From assembly GCA_958430865.1 (NCBI GenBank), contig CAUDNR010002224.1:127515-191514 (forward strand): a stretch of DNA of 64,000 nt, read 5' to 3'. The translations under genes were made by a program, and so were the position numbers. Positions 38,738 to 50,370 of the stretch are shown one piece after another. The notes under the pieces were generated by a model. The model was not told the DNA's origin and made no database searches. It was given only the letters and a program-made list of their open reading frames with translations. Each line of letters opens with the position of its first letter. Position 1 is the stretch's first letter. This DNA comes from Entrophospora sp. SA101. Lineage: Eukaryota; Glomeromycota; Glomeromycetes; Entrophosporales; Entrophosporaceae.

Positions 38738-39651
38738 TACTATAATCTAGGCATTCTTTAGGCTCAAAACAAGCCCCAATACCAATTCTCACTTTATACG
38801 TCACCATCAACCAAACAAGAATATAGAAAGATCGGCATTTAGGTTTACGTAGATTGATTGCTGTTGGTAACCATCAGCTATTCATCAATTGTGAAACAGA
38901 GTCCTAAAAGTAAATCCTCGCGTAACTAAATGATATTTACAAACATTAACAATATCATTCTATGTTAATTTTTTCAGCCTTCCTTTAAACTATACAAAAG
39001 ATCAAATTGATATTGAATCCCAACGATCTACAAAAACACATTAATAATAATGAGAAAGAGAAAGAAATAGCAAATTATATAAGAAACAAAAAAGATTTTT
39101 GATTTATTGTGTACTTCTTTGATGTTCAAACCAAAAGTTGGTGCTTCCTCTTCTTCTTCATTTGTTTCTTCTTGATCTTTTAGTAACTTCTATTGACTCG
39201 ATCCGATTTTTTGTCACCGAGACTTTATTAGAATGTGTTTATTAATTATGCAAAAAGTAAACAATTCACATATTGTCAATAATTCAAGTTTACTTCTTTA
39301 TGATAGATTAGATTCATAATAAAATTTTTATCTCTAACTCTAAACTATCTGTTACTTTATAATTTATGTTGGATAATCTATATAATGAATGTTAGATGAT
39401 AAATTGGGTAATACCAAGACACAAAGTCCAATGCGAGCTTTCCAACATTCTATAAGTATATAATTTATGAACAAAAACGTTTAATTTTGTGTAGGATATC
39501 TTTTCCTCCAAGTTTGTCATTCAGATATTGATATAAAAGCATTTGTGTTGTAGGTGTATTTATTTATTACATACATTTTTGTCATTATAATGATAGTAAA
39601 GTTTTCAAGCTAGCATTTTGTTGAATTTTATATATAGAAATATTGTCAATG
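38738..39651. other. AT-rich intergenic stretch
   Basis: No gene or clear element is seen. There is a short CTTCCTCTTCTTCTTC tract near 39150. Confidence 0.4.
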
Positions 39652-41612
39652 AATTTGGCTTTTCTCTTCAAAAAAGATTGCAGCAACAATTTTTATTAAA
39701 GTAATTGTTAATACAAGGAATAAGAAATTATACAAGTCCATGAAGTAAAAAATATATATCTTTCAATGGTAGCTGGTGATAGTCATGATAACTATCTCGC
39801 TGCCAGAGTTAAGCTGGCTTTTAAATCGGGGTTTGAAATCACTTTTAAACAAGCATTGGATTTCTAAAAGAACTCGGATAAAGATAATAATAAAAAAGGA
39901 ATAAATATTAATTCATTTTTTATATTGAAATAGTATTTTTTTATTAGTTTTGTTTTAATATAAAAATACAATTCACAGGAATCTTCCATCTATATTTACT
40001 TTTTATGCCTTTGTTAACTATGGTAATAGAGATATATTAATAAAGGAGATGAAACTTAATCAAATGCAAATTCAATAACTATTGTTTTATTGAGAATACT
40101 AATACTAATAAACTTACCAGAAGAATGGCAAATTATTGCAGAGAGTCCTTTCATCAATGGCAAAGTTTATGTTATATTTTATTCATAAAGGAAAGATATG
40201 TTTTTTATAACAGGAAATTAGTTCATAAAGAATTAAGAACAAAGAAATTTATATAAATATGTGTCATTTTAGATATGGAACAATTCATTCATACCTATAA
40301 ATATTTGATCTTTTGCCATAATTTATATCATCAAATACTTGCCTTTCCATATTCTCTATTTAATTATCTACAATCTTATTCTAACATTTTAACCGTCACA
40401 ATCAGCTTGAACAAGAATAAAATGGAGAAAGCCTTAGTTCAGTTTAAAAGAAATCGAATTGACAGAAGAGGAATCGGAGAGTGAATGCCACTAGTAGAAT
40501 GATATCAAATCAGAGGTCGTAATTGGCTACTCAATATACAATAGATAGATTGTTGTAACATGCTGATTGTGTCAATTTATGGCATCATTCGGTAAGTAAT
40601 CAGGTTATTTTGGCAGCAATTTCAAAGTCTAATCGAATACCTTTTGGTTTACTAATTGATATTAATTGATTAAAACATTCACATTGATTCTTTATTTTAT
40701 TTCAATCGATATGCTATAATGAATATCTGGTTGAACTTTATTTAATTAATCGGACATCATTCAGATGGTTATTTAAAATCAGCCAGCATTCTGGTTAGTA
40801 TTAACCGTGAGTTATATGTGTATCTAATTGCTTTTTATTTTATTTTAAATTTATAATGAATGCGAATTGATTTATTTTCAAATAATAAAAACCAAATTTT
40901 GGAATTGATTCTTTTATAACAGAATCCTTTTGTTCTTTGAATGTTCTCTTTGGATTGGTAGCTTGTTTAGAAATCAAATAGCATTCAATCATTAGGCGAT
41001 TGAAACCTACATATCAGAAGATCAAGAAGATAATAAGTATATTTGTTGTTAAAAATGTGTCATGATTTTTTTGTTGGCTTTATCTGAGCTAACAAAAGTT
41101 TTGTGAGGCAGCACAGGAGGAATGTGAGTAGGTGACTATATTATTTGTAATACCTTTCTTAATGTCAATCAACAAATAAATTATACCTTTCCCGGTCTTT
41201 GCTTCTTTCTCTTGAACCATGTCAGTTTTAACCCCTGATCAAAATAACAGAATTCGATCAAGGGGTTAATAATATTCGCTGACCACCAATCTTCACTTGT
41301 ACTTGGGATTATATAATTTCGACCATATATATCTACCCGCCTTATACTACAGAGAATATATAATGAATATTAATTAGCCAATTAATCTCTAAAATTAACA
41401 ATTCATTAAAATTACTTACAATGCTTGAATGGCATTCACAACATAAATTTTGTGATGATATTTGAATCATTCGTGGATTTTTTTTTGTCTTGTTTTTTTT
41501 TATTTTATTCTAAAATAATCAATAGAAACCAATTATTACCAACAAGTAAAGTTGTTTAAATAGTAGCCAATATGATTATAATAATTATTAATTAAAAGGC
41601 CCAAGATTGATC
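39652..41612. repeat. Diverged copy of the ~1.8-kb dispersed repeat also at 52793 and 62626
   Basis: The sequence starting TTCAAAAAAGATTGCAGCAA matches 52793-54520 in order over most of its length, with many small differences. Shared landmarks are ATCTCGCTGCCAGAGTTAA, AATGCCACTAGTAGAATGAT and TTGCTTCTTTCTCTTGAACC. Two structural differences stand out: bases ~39961-40152 are inverted relative to 53104-53290, and ~230 bp at 41226-41460 are extra here. No protein of recognisable family is encoded, and no terminal repeats are obvious, so the class is unknown. Confidence 0.75.
41230..41268. other. Hairpin TTAACCCCTGATC...GATCAAGGGGTTAA
   Basis: Near-perfect arms of about 13 nt separated by a ~13-nt loop lie inside the 230-bp stretch that is extra in this repeat copy. 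They may be part of a small foldback insertion. Confidence 0.4.
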
Positions 41613-42713
41613 CCAGGTAAATAAATATCTTGATTGGTGAAGAGAAACAGGTAATCCAATACTTGAACATATTTGTAGTGTCACCTTGGAATATGGTGAA
41701 TGTATGCCAGATTATATTCTAGGACAAACAATGTGTAGCTTTATTTCTAAGATGAGATACCAAACATATTTTCTCGATTTTGTTTTTTTTAAAAATAAAA
41801 ATAAAAAATAAACTTGAACTTTGCTGTTAAAGATAAAGTAAAACTGCACACCATTAAAATTTTTTAACAAATATCTTGTGTGGAATTCTCTGTATAAAGA
41901 AAGCTACGACTATTTAAAAACATTGTTACTTTTTTCTTCAAAGCTGAAGATAGGTAGGTGGTCGAGTAAGTGTAAAATACCTTAATCTTTCATATGGTTA
42001 ATAAGTTTTAAAGAGACTCATAAAACTTGTTTAATAGCATTGCATTAAGAAATGCAAGTGTATAATGAATTTTCCAAAACGAAGAATTAAACACAATGAC
42101 TTTTTTATTATAAAAAGTGGGTACTATATATATAAAGAATAGAAAAATATTTATAATAATGAAATATTTAATTCTAATTGTTATCTTATAATTAAAGGTA
42201 TCCATCAATTGAAAGGTTATATATACATTTATTTATAGAGAAGGTGATAAGAGATTAAACAATACGATTTAATTTGTTCATATTGATGTTGTAAAATTGT
42301 AAAATTTTCATATTAATCATATTAATTATAATAAACCTGAAAGTGTTAATGGCAATCTATAGTAACAAAAATATTTAACTAGATTTTTTTCAAAATAATG
42401 TAGGTTCCTAACATATTTTTCGAATAAAATATCAAGGAAACATACATATTTCTTTATTATATTAATGGGTAATGATAAATAATAAGATTTATTTTATTTT
42501 TATTTTACAATGTCATTCACATAACAAGATATTCAATTTTGCATTTGGTATTTTGCGCGGTCGCCAAAATTATTATTATACTATTTGATGTAGCTTTAGA
42601 TGGTTAAACGATCTGATCCGAAAAGAGTTGGTATGTAACCATTAATCAATAGAAAATATTTCAGGAAAATTCTAAATTATCAAATTGATATATATAATCA
42701 TTACAGTCAGGGA
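41613..42713. other. AT-rich intergenic stretch
   Basis: No gene is supported. A minus-strand hydrophobic frame at 42208-42008 is AT-driven and is not called. Confidence 0.4.
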
Positions 42714-42971
42714 TACTTCTTTGTTATATCTATGTTACATTTTCTAAAAATAAATCGGTTTATAATAATTGAAAGAATAAAGATTATTATTTTTTATTCA
42801 ACGAAAAGATCTGCACAGAATTTAGCCAATTAGAATTTCTTTTCATGATGTCGATGATTACAGGGTATTATCCCTGATTGAATTTAGCCAATCAGAATTT
42901 CTTCTAGAATTTTTCATACAATCGATCATTACGGTATTTAGTATTTCCATCTATGGAAATATCCCTGACTG
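42714..42971. mobile_element. MITE with CAGTCAGGGATA terminal inverted repeats, 258 bp
   Basis: The left end CAGTCAGGGATA (42714) is matched by TATCCCTGACTG at the right end. Inside, TTTAGCCAATyAGAATTTCTT occurs twice as a direct repeat about 67 bp apart (near 42821 and 42888), and GGGTATTATCCCTGA is a small internal palindrome. ATTA-type sequence flanks both ends. There is no coding capacity. It lies about 360 bp upstream of the MARVEL-like gene. Confidence 0.6.
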
Positions 42972-43335
42972 CATTAGCAGTGTTGAAATTTCGTTGTGTA
43001 ACTATTACAAATTTAGAAACTATATATATATATATATATATTCAAAAATTAAAATTTTGATTGGTGTGTAATGTTACTCCTCACATTCCCCACACTGGAT
43101 TTTCAACACTAATCATTAGCCAATCAAATCAAATTTCACGTGATATCTTGGTGACAATTTTTAACCAATCAAATATGATCGACGAAAATGTCCACTATGC
43201 TACACAAATTTGATGTAATTATCCAATTATTCAGTAAACAATATCAAATATGTATAAATACGGCTTTGATTTTAAAAAAATTCAAAAAAAAAAATATATA
43301 TTATTATATTATATATTTATTGTAAATATACATAA
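42972..43335. promoter_or_regulatory. Upstream region of the MARVEL-like gene
   Basis: The stretch holds a (TA)n run near 43022-43040, two AACCAATCAAAT/AGCCAATCAAAT boxes (CCAAT-like) near 43120 and 43163, and a TCACGTGA palindrome at 43136-43143. TATAAATAC lies about 80 bp before the start codon. Promoter assignment is inference from position and these words. Confidence 0.35.
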
Positions 43336-44387
43336 ATGAATATTAATACGAAAAAAACAAATCATTTATTGATTTTAAGATTATTTCAAATTTTATTCTC
43401 AATTATAGCATTTGGATTAGGTAAATAACTGATATCAATAACTGATAATTGATATAATGGATATTAATTTTCTTATTTCCACACAGAAATAACGCAAATA
43501 GTGTTTTGGGTATTATTACATAAGTCAGTTATTGTTACATATTATACTACTTATTATTATAATAAAATTCGATAGTAAGTTCCTTTTTTATTATTTCAAT
43601 CTCTCAAATTACATATTTAATTACTGTTTTTTTATTTATTTTTTGTTCTATTCATTAACCATGTTAATAGTTATTATGCAGTGAAATGGCTTTATTTTAC
43701 AGTTGTCATTACGTCTGTGCTGATCATAGGTAAATTAATTAAATAATGACAATGATGATGATAATGGTTAATGATTATTATGATTTAATGACGATAATAA
43801 TTAATTAATGATTATTTTTTATTATTAGGATATTTTATTATATTTTATAAGAAAAGATTAAAAAGTGGTCCATATAAAAAAGATTATTTTATTGACAGGT
43901 AAACAGTTTATTTAATTAGAGATTTCTTGTTTTTAGTCAAAGCATTTAATTAATTCATTAATTAATCAATGATTCAATTTTTTTCTAAAAATTATAATCA
44001 TCTAGTGGACTATTCGTTGTATGGATACTTACAAGTATGTCTTGCTTTTTTGTTTTTTCGAAAAATCACAAATTAAATTGCAATTAAATTAATTCACTTG
44101 TATATTTTTTTTTTCAATCAATTAAAGGTATCAATTATAAATCAACAACTTATCAGAAATTAACAGCACTTCCAATACAATGCGCAGAAATCAGCTCAGT
44201 TCCTACTGAATATTCAATCTTATGTTACATGTACACCATATGTATGATTCTAAATTTCTTCATAGCTGCTAGTTACATATTATCATTCGTAATTTCTTTT
44301 CATTTATACCACTATCATCATCAATGCCATGATCAAGCTTACAAAGCAATAAAGAATAACAGAGAAGAAGATGATAAAATTTTTTGA
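43336..44387 (+). CDS. Small four-helix membrane protein, MARVEL-like
   Basis: Six exons (43336-43420, 43487-43574, 43671-43729, 43829-43898, 44006-44034, 44128-44387) join in frame to 196 codons plus stop, all with GT-AG sites. The protein has four hydrophobic segments: LRLFQILFSIIAFGLEI..FWVLL, LYFTVVITSVLIIGYFIIFY, GLFVVWILTSI, and YTICMILNFFIAASYILSFVI. A short His-rich and then charged C-terminal tail (YHHQCHDQAYKAIKNNREED) follows. An R-x-x-Q in the first helix and the four-helix, small-loop layout fit MARVEL-domain proteins of fungal plasma-membrane domains. Function in membrane organisation is inference. There is no signal peptide beyond the first helix. A simple four-TM protein of another family is the alternative. 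Confidence 0.75.
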
Positions 44388-45260
44388 AAAAATCATTTTA
44401 TTTGAGTTTTGATTTTTAATTATTAATATGTATAATATAATATATGATTGACATCATTATGTGATTATTACAGATAATAAATATACTATTTAAACTAGAA
44501 AAAATAAAATTATTCCATATAATTTTTGAATTCTTATAGTAAATAAGATATGGATGTTTATTCGGATCAACCTCTCCAACCACTGATACCAATACTAGTA
44601 ATTCATTTCAATCACAAGAAGAACATAAATTAAAAATGGCAAAACAAGAACAAGAACACAGCAACAAAAAGGACAACAACGATGGCAACATTGCCACAAT
44701 AATTATCAACAAGGACATCATAATTATCGACAGCAACATCAACAAGGACAATATTCATCAGCTCAACAACAATCTCAATCAACACATTCTCCAGCCTATT
44801 AACTTTCCTTCAAATTCATCATCACCATATCCTTATAACTCAGTAACTTTGCCACAGCAACAACCACCTTCATTCAACCAAAATATCAATAAAAAAGATT
44901 ATAGTTTATAATCATTTCAAAAGTATTTATCATTTTTTTCTTAAATTGCTTAATTTTATTATGGTCATTCATAATAATAAATAAAAATATATTTAATTAG
45001 ATCAAAAAACAATGATAAACAAATTAAATAACTCAGAAGAGCCATATGGTAATTATTATAATCATAATAATAATAAGGAATTTCTCATATATCACATTAA
45101 TAATTTTAACTTTTAATCAAGGAATGCAAATTGCTGATGGCAAAATGAAAATGAGTTCTGGTTTACTTAAATTTGAAACTATTTCAGATTTAGGAATTTA
45201 TAACACATCTTCTATAAACCAAGGAATTGTAAAAATTAAAAATTGAATTCCAAATTATAA
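44388..45260. other. Low-complexity Gln/Asn-rich region, possible gene remnant
   Basis: Between 44548 and 44911 two overlapping frames read as Asn/Asp-rich and Gln-rich sequence (for example QQHQQGQYSSAQQQSQSTHS, then a stop). CAA/AAC repeats explain both. It may be the decayed end of a low-complexity protein gene. A further frame at 45121-45245 (MQIADGKMKMSSGLLKFETI) is coding-like but too short to place. Confidence 0.3.
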
Positions 45261-46913
45261 ATTCCATAGATGTTTATTATTGGTGATGAAGTTTATGATG
45301 ATAAAATTTTTCTGATAATAAAGTTTTTCTTCTATATTTTGAATCAAATTTCCACATTACCATCAACAATCCACGAAACAAAAAAAATGTCAAATGTAAA
45401 TGTTCCACTACATAAAAAACTTGCAAACAATCCTAATATATTTCCAATAACCCTTTGCAATAATTTGGAAATAGTGATGCTAAAAAATTTTTGAATAATA
45501 GCCTAATTCTTTAAAACTTTCATTAAATATTTGATGCCACCTAAATTCAAAGTCAAATAGATATTATAAATAATTTAAAAAGATTTAGAGTTAGAAGTTA
45601 TATCTATGCATGTGCATGTGTATGTATGTATACGTACCCTTCACTCCATAAATCTTTTGGGTTTGATGATAATCATGCTTTATTAAATAATGGCTCTGAT
45701 TCAAATAATGTCCTCCTCAACCAATTCCTAATCCTTGCTATTATTGTTGTTGTTTTTAATAGAAATCATTGAAGAGATACAGAGAAAAGAATATTTGCAA
45801 TATTATTATTATTGGTATTATTAGTAGCATTTAATAATAATAACAATTTATTTGTGATTGGTGATGAAATATTTTCCATGAACCTGCTGATATTAAGAGA
45901 AGTTGTTCATAAATAGAATTCATATTAATATATAGAAATATACTATATAATAATATTGTTGATTAAGTAACAAATGATGCAGATGCTGATAATGATATGT
46001 GATCTAATGTTTGATCCATTAGGAGCAGTTGTGATGGTGGTGATGATGATGCCAATTTAATGATGCAGTTATATAGTCCATTATTCTCAGAACATATGGT
46101 CTATCAGATATTGAGATGGTGAATGATTCCATGAATATTAAGCAGACCTCTCAAATTTGAAACATTTCAAGAAGGCTAAATAATCTTGACAATAAATATG
46201 ATTTAAGATTTATTTGTTCCTTTTTTTAATTGAGTCAGTAAAGTTGGTAGAGTTGATGATTTTATCATTAGTGCAACTCAAATTATCTTAGTGAAATAGT
46301 GCCCATATGAAAGGTTTGAAATCTTTTTCTATTTCTTTTTGTGTTCTTTTTATTCTAGTTTCTGTTGATTTTTTCAATCATGACAACATTTTGAATGTTA
46401 AAGATGCTATTATAACAGGAATTGACAAATGATTTTTACATGAAAGCTTGTTGCAACAATTAAAGATAACAAGTAAATTGATAAAATCACCAATATTAAT
46501 TAATATTAACATTATTATATATGTAGAAAATGTAAACTTTTTTGTTATTATTAACAAGTTTCCAAAAAAAATAAATCTAATCATCATTTTTTTTAATATA
46601 CAGGTGTTAGCAGAAAGGATCTACATGTAAGTCTATTACTATTATAGATTCATGGAAAGTACAAAATAAAGATAGTAATAGTCTATACTAACTTTTCGTC
46701 TTTCTTAATTTTATATATTCATTTAGTAATAATAATAATAATAAAAATAATAATGATATATAATTTTTTTTGTTCGCATAAATATTTTGTGAACACGAAA
46801 ATTTATATTATCATCAAGTGAAAGAGATCTAATGCTCGATATTTCAGGCTTAAATTTTTTCATTTCAAATTAAATAATCGTAGAAAAAATTTTTATTTGG
46901 TTTTCATTTCATT
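45261..46913. other. AT-rich intergenic stretch with scattered coding-like words
   Basis: No gene is supported. Around 45650-45760 a short frame reads SLHKSFGFDDNHALLNNGSD, which looks like decayed protein sequence of unknown origin. The remainder is AAT/ATT-rich. Confidence 0.3.
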
Positions 46914-47760
46914 TCATTGCCTCTCTTTGAAATCAGCATAGAATTTTTCTATATTTTCAACATCATCTTTGCTACCCAAGAAAAATAGGACATCCGGAAT
47001 GAATAGATTCCAGTACAATATCAAGCACTCGTTTCCTACCATCTGTAACTTGCCACTCACCATTTTGTTCAGCCAAAAAGACAATTCATACAAGATACGA
47101 AGCTTGCCATTTTTTGATTTTTTGTCACCTGGATATGCGGATATTTCACTGTATAACAGAATTGAACCAATGTAACGAGTTGAATAAGGATTTTTACCGA
47201 GAATCGAAATGTTTCTTACATGGTTCATATCAATATTTTTCATTTCCCTCACTTATTGAACATATCTTTCCACGAGATGGAATTATGATCTGTGTTAGTT
47301 GAGCGAGAGTGATCGAGGAAATAAATAAATCAACTAACTATAATAATTGGATGGATAGATTAATTAGATGTATTAATGTTTACATTAGGATGAGTAAGAA
47401 AAAAATAAATCATGTAATAATATTAACTTCCTTCGCGCTAAAATTAATAATTTAATAATAAAAATTTTAAACTTTTGCGCGTCAAATAGTTACTAATTGA
47501 CTATTTACCGTTCTATAAATATCCAAAAATTGTACCAACATTTACATCAATATTAGAAAATCCATTTAATGGATCAAAAACAATGCTTAACAATAATTGT
47601 ATGTTTATCATCTTCTGAAACCATTACAGCAGCTTTACCAGATGAACAAAGTGTATTAACAGGCATCCCATTGGAGACACATCAAAATGTTTTATTCTTC
47701 ACCTGAAATATTTGTTGAACCACCTACAGGTCCAGCTCTGAATTATTTGGGAAGGTGGTA
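46914..47760 (-). pseudogene. Fructose-1,6-bisphosphatase pseudogene
   Basis: On the minus strand, FBPase motifs appear in the right order but in changing frames. AGPVGGSTNISGE lies near 47730. VNTLCSSGKAAVMVSEDDKH is near 47650-47600, then IVFDPLNGFSNIDVNVGTIF at 47573-47515, corresponding to the catalytic FDPLDGSSNID with two substitutions. IPSRGKICSISEGN is near 47275. PYSTRYIGS..YPGDKKSKNGKLRILYE follows, then LDIVLESIHSGCPIFLGS and DDVENIEKF by 46930. Several frameshifts, an in-frame stop after EGNEKY and the loss of roughly 60-90 residues in the middle make it non-functional. The true gene would hydrolyse fructose-1,6-bisphosphate in gluconeogenesis. Confidence 0.88.
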
Positions 47761-48085
47761 GAAGGGAAGGAGGACAATTACCGCTCTTATCAATTATTAA
47801 TTATTATTATTTATTATTTGCTAATTCAAAAGTCTAGCTCTTCTAACATTAGTAGCTACAAATTTGCAACCAAATTGAGTTGCATTTAACAATCACCACT
47901 TGCATCCTTATGTTTACGTTGTTCATCAAGAACATGTCTTGTCAATGTGATAATATCAGTCGCAATATTACTTTAGACATATTTTTATTAATGAACCTAA
48001 ACTATTTATATTATTATTATTATTTTGTAGATTTACTTGAATTATTACTTCCTCCGTATTATTATTACTTTTTTAAAAAAAGCAA
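47761..48085. other. Short AT-rich spacer between pseudogenes
   Basis: There is no supported feature. ATT-rich tracts dominate. Confidence 0.4.
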
Positions 48086-48345
48086 TTTCCCTAGGTAGCA
48101 ATAATAATAATCATGATGAAAACTACGTTTCAGATTCTGAAGGTCAGTATCATCAGTAAAAAAATGGAGATCATGAAAGTGAACAAATCAAAGATCGTAA
48201 AAGTGTATTTATAGCATATGCCAAAATGCGTAGAAAATTAGAAACAAGTCGAGCTGTTTAAGGATGAAATGGAGAGAGAAAACAATACTGCAACACACAG
48301 CATATAGAATGAAGAAAGACGATGGCGGAACAACAATTGAAGAAG

Positions 48346-48402
<57 letters not shown>

Positions 48403-48640
48403 TTTGGAGAACTTTATCATAAAGAAAGACAGCAGACAATTATAAGTATAAAATTTTAGAATTTATTGATGATGGTGAAAAATCCGAGTTTTAAATTTAT
48501 TAAAATCATTGGATGTTAAAAATGTGGTAATTATTATTATTGTTTCTAAATGGTATGATGAAGTTATGCTTGGTCCGGCACGTTTTGATCATTATTGAGA
48601 AATGTGCAAAAGTATTAGATAAAGGTAATTTTGTAAGTGG
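48086..48640 (+). pseudogene. IMPACT/YIH1 (UPF0029) family pseudogene
   Basis: IMPACT/YIH1 proteins bind Gcn1 and restrain Gcn2 kinase. The remains run in order but across frames: SDSEGQYHQ, then SEQIKDRKSVFIAYAKMRRK (48191-48250), NTATHSI and RMKKDDGGTT (48285-48340), an (AAT)n tract, FGELYHKERQQTI, EFIDDGEKSEF, then LKSLDVKNVVIIIIVSKWYD and EVMLGPARFDHY. The DDGE, VSKWY and LGPARF words are the UPF0029 signature. In-frame stops (after YHQ, EF and DHY), frameshifts and YGG-to-YDE change in the WYGG motif indicate decay. The C-terminal end blurs after 48640. Confidence 0.8.
48347..48402. repeat. (AAT)n microsatellite inside the IMPACT-like pseudogene
   Basis: About 18 TAA/AAT units interrupt the pseudogene just after GTTIEED. 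Intact relatives may have Asn-rich sequence here, so this may be an expanded AAT (Asn) codon run now out of frame. Confidence 0.85.
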
Positions 48641-49740
48641 TAAACGAATTACTCCTGTGGTGGTTCATGTTTATCAATTAGTAAGATAATTGTTAATGTT
48701 TGAAATTGTTGTAATTGTAATTGCTGTTGTTGTTGTTGGACCAAATTTAGGTAGACTATACATTTATGGTGTAATAATTATTATTGTTGTTGTTGATATC
48801 ACTACCATATATCGAATTTGTTGGGGTTGTGTAGTAATCATTGGTAAATTTTATGATGCAGGATCAATATATAACATTGAAGGTGAGCTAGTATTGTTTT
48901 TGTTGTTGAAATTGTTATTGCTATTAAAACAAATTATAAACAGAATTATGGTTTGAAGGACTTTGACTATTAGATGATGATATTAATGATGGTGTTGTTG
49001 TGAAAAATACTTTGACCTTTGAGAAGAAGGTGGAGGAGGTGGAGGAGGAAAAGACATCATTTTCGTGCTACAAGCTGATGATGAAGCATTATTAAAGATG
49101 ATAAAGATCCTTATACGTCCTTTTTTGTCTATTTCTATTTAGCAATCACCAATATTCATACAATTTTATACGATATAAAAGGAAAATACCGATTGATACA
49201 GAAATAATCAAAGTAAGACAAACTGAAATCACAATTGCTGAAACCGTTAAGGTGATGGCGGTGCAGGACTCGGTGAAGGTGAAATTGCTGTTGATGTTAT
49301 ATTGCTAGGAAATAGACCAGGAAATGATTTTACCCATTTGTAATTAGCTATATTAAGTAATTCACCAACAAATACTTGACCTCATTTTCTAATTTGATTT
49401 TGTCTTCATGATTCCTTAGGCTTGAGCTCCTTCCAAAACCACCAGATAGGTATGCTTTTACTATTTATCATATTTTAATTGAATTACTCGTTTCAACAGG
49501 TGGCCCAGCTTTATTTGTTAGATACATAAATAATTTAATATATTGTCATAATTATCATCACTTTTATTAATTAATTTATTTAATTACTAAATTTTACAAT
49601 CATATAATCTCCAATTAAGTTTGCTTTATGGCGTGTAAGCGAGTTGATAGCAAATTCTGGTATTGTTACTGAGGTATATTCCATTTAAAATTGTTTGCTG
49701 TTGTGTCTAACACAACTAATTCATGATTAGATGTTGATCC
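48641..49740. other. Low-complexity region (GTT/TTG, GGT/GAA runs)
   Basis: No intact gene is seen. Runs such as TTGTTGTTGTTG near 48730 and GGAGGTGGAGGAGG near 49035 suggest degenerate low-complexity coding sequence. The stretch is perhaps the lost N-terminal part of the adjoining Kelch-like pseudogene. Confidence 0.3.
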
Positions 49741-50250
49741 TAATGTCACCTGGCTCTTCAAGGAATTGCACCTGAAACACGTAGAGAATTTTCAAGCGTT
49801 AGTGATCCATTTGCTGGCAAATTGTATATTCATGGTGGAGTGCATGATGTGAGTATTCCTACTGTAAAATATTTTAAAGATTTTTTTATTCTACATGGAG
49901 ATGATTTATCCTGGAGCCCAATTGGAACAACTGGTATAAATATGCCACCTTCTAGAATTGACCATGCTGCTGTATTGATTGCTATGGATTGGTCGTTTTT
50001 ATTGGTGGAAGAGAATCTACTGAGATATACGTGGAGCTCTCATGAATAAGGTAATAAATAATAACTATAATGATTAATAATAAATGTTTAGTTATTAATT
50101 CAATATCAATTTATCATTTATTTAAAAAAAGCTTACATTATATATATACGATACTATAGCTGACACCTGGGGTGTAATGGTAATTATTAATTAACACAGG
50201 TTATAGTTTGTGGTCCAAATATTGATCCCTGTATTGGACATACAGCTGTA
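49741..50250 (+). pseudogene. Kelch-repeat protein pseudogene
   Basis: The plus strand reads GIAPETRREFSSVSDPFAGK, then LYIHGGVHD, YFKDFFILHGDDLSWSPIGT and MPPSRIDHAAVL. Further on DTWGVMV and a piece ending IGHTAVYG appear. These are Kelch-type beta-propeller words (xYxxGG, hydrophobic..W, and R-x-x-H-A/T-A-V). Stops and frameshifts separate the repeats (for example after SSHE at 50047-50049), so no intact propeller remains. The intact relatives are probably extracellular or membrane Kelch proteins; that is inference. Confidence 0.65.
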
Positions 50251-50370
50251 TATGGTAAATAATAATGATAATTTTTTTCTTATCATCATTTAAAAAAATT
50301 GGTTTTTTTCATTTTGTATATTTGTTTCATGGTCAATCAATAGTCTATATAGGTATTTACACCTGGTTTA

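Noticed and set aside
44636..44911. The 91-codon Asn/Asp-rich frame as a gene
   Set aside because: Two frames are open because of CAA/AAC repeats, and neither has a clear start context, exon partner or conserved motif.
46914..47252. The 112-codon minus-strand frame as a functional protein
   Set aside because: Only parts match FBPase; the middle (LNKMVSGKLQ...) is a neighbouring-frame reading of the conserved sequence, so it is a piece of a frameshifted pseudogene.
48238..48420. The poly-isoleucine minus-strand frame
   Set aside because: It is only the complement of the (AAT)n microsatellite.
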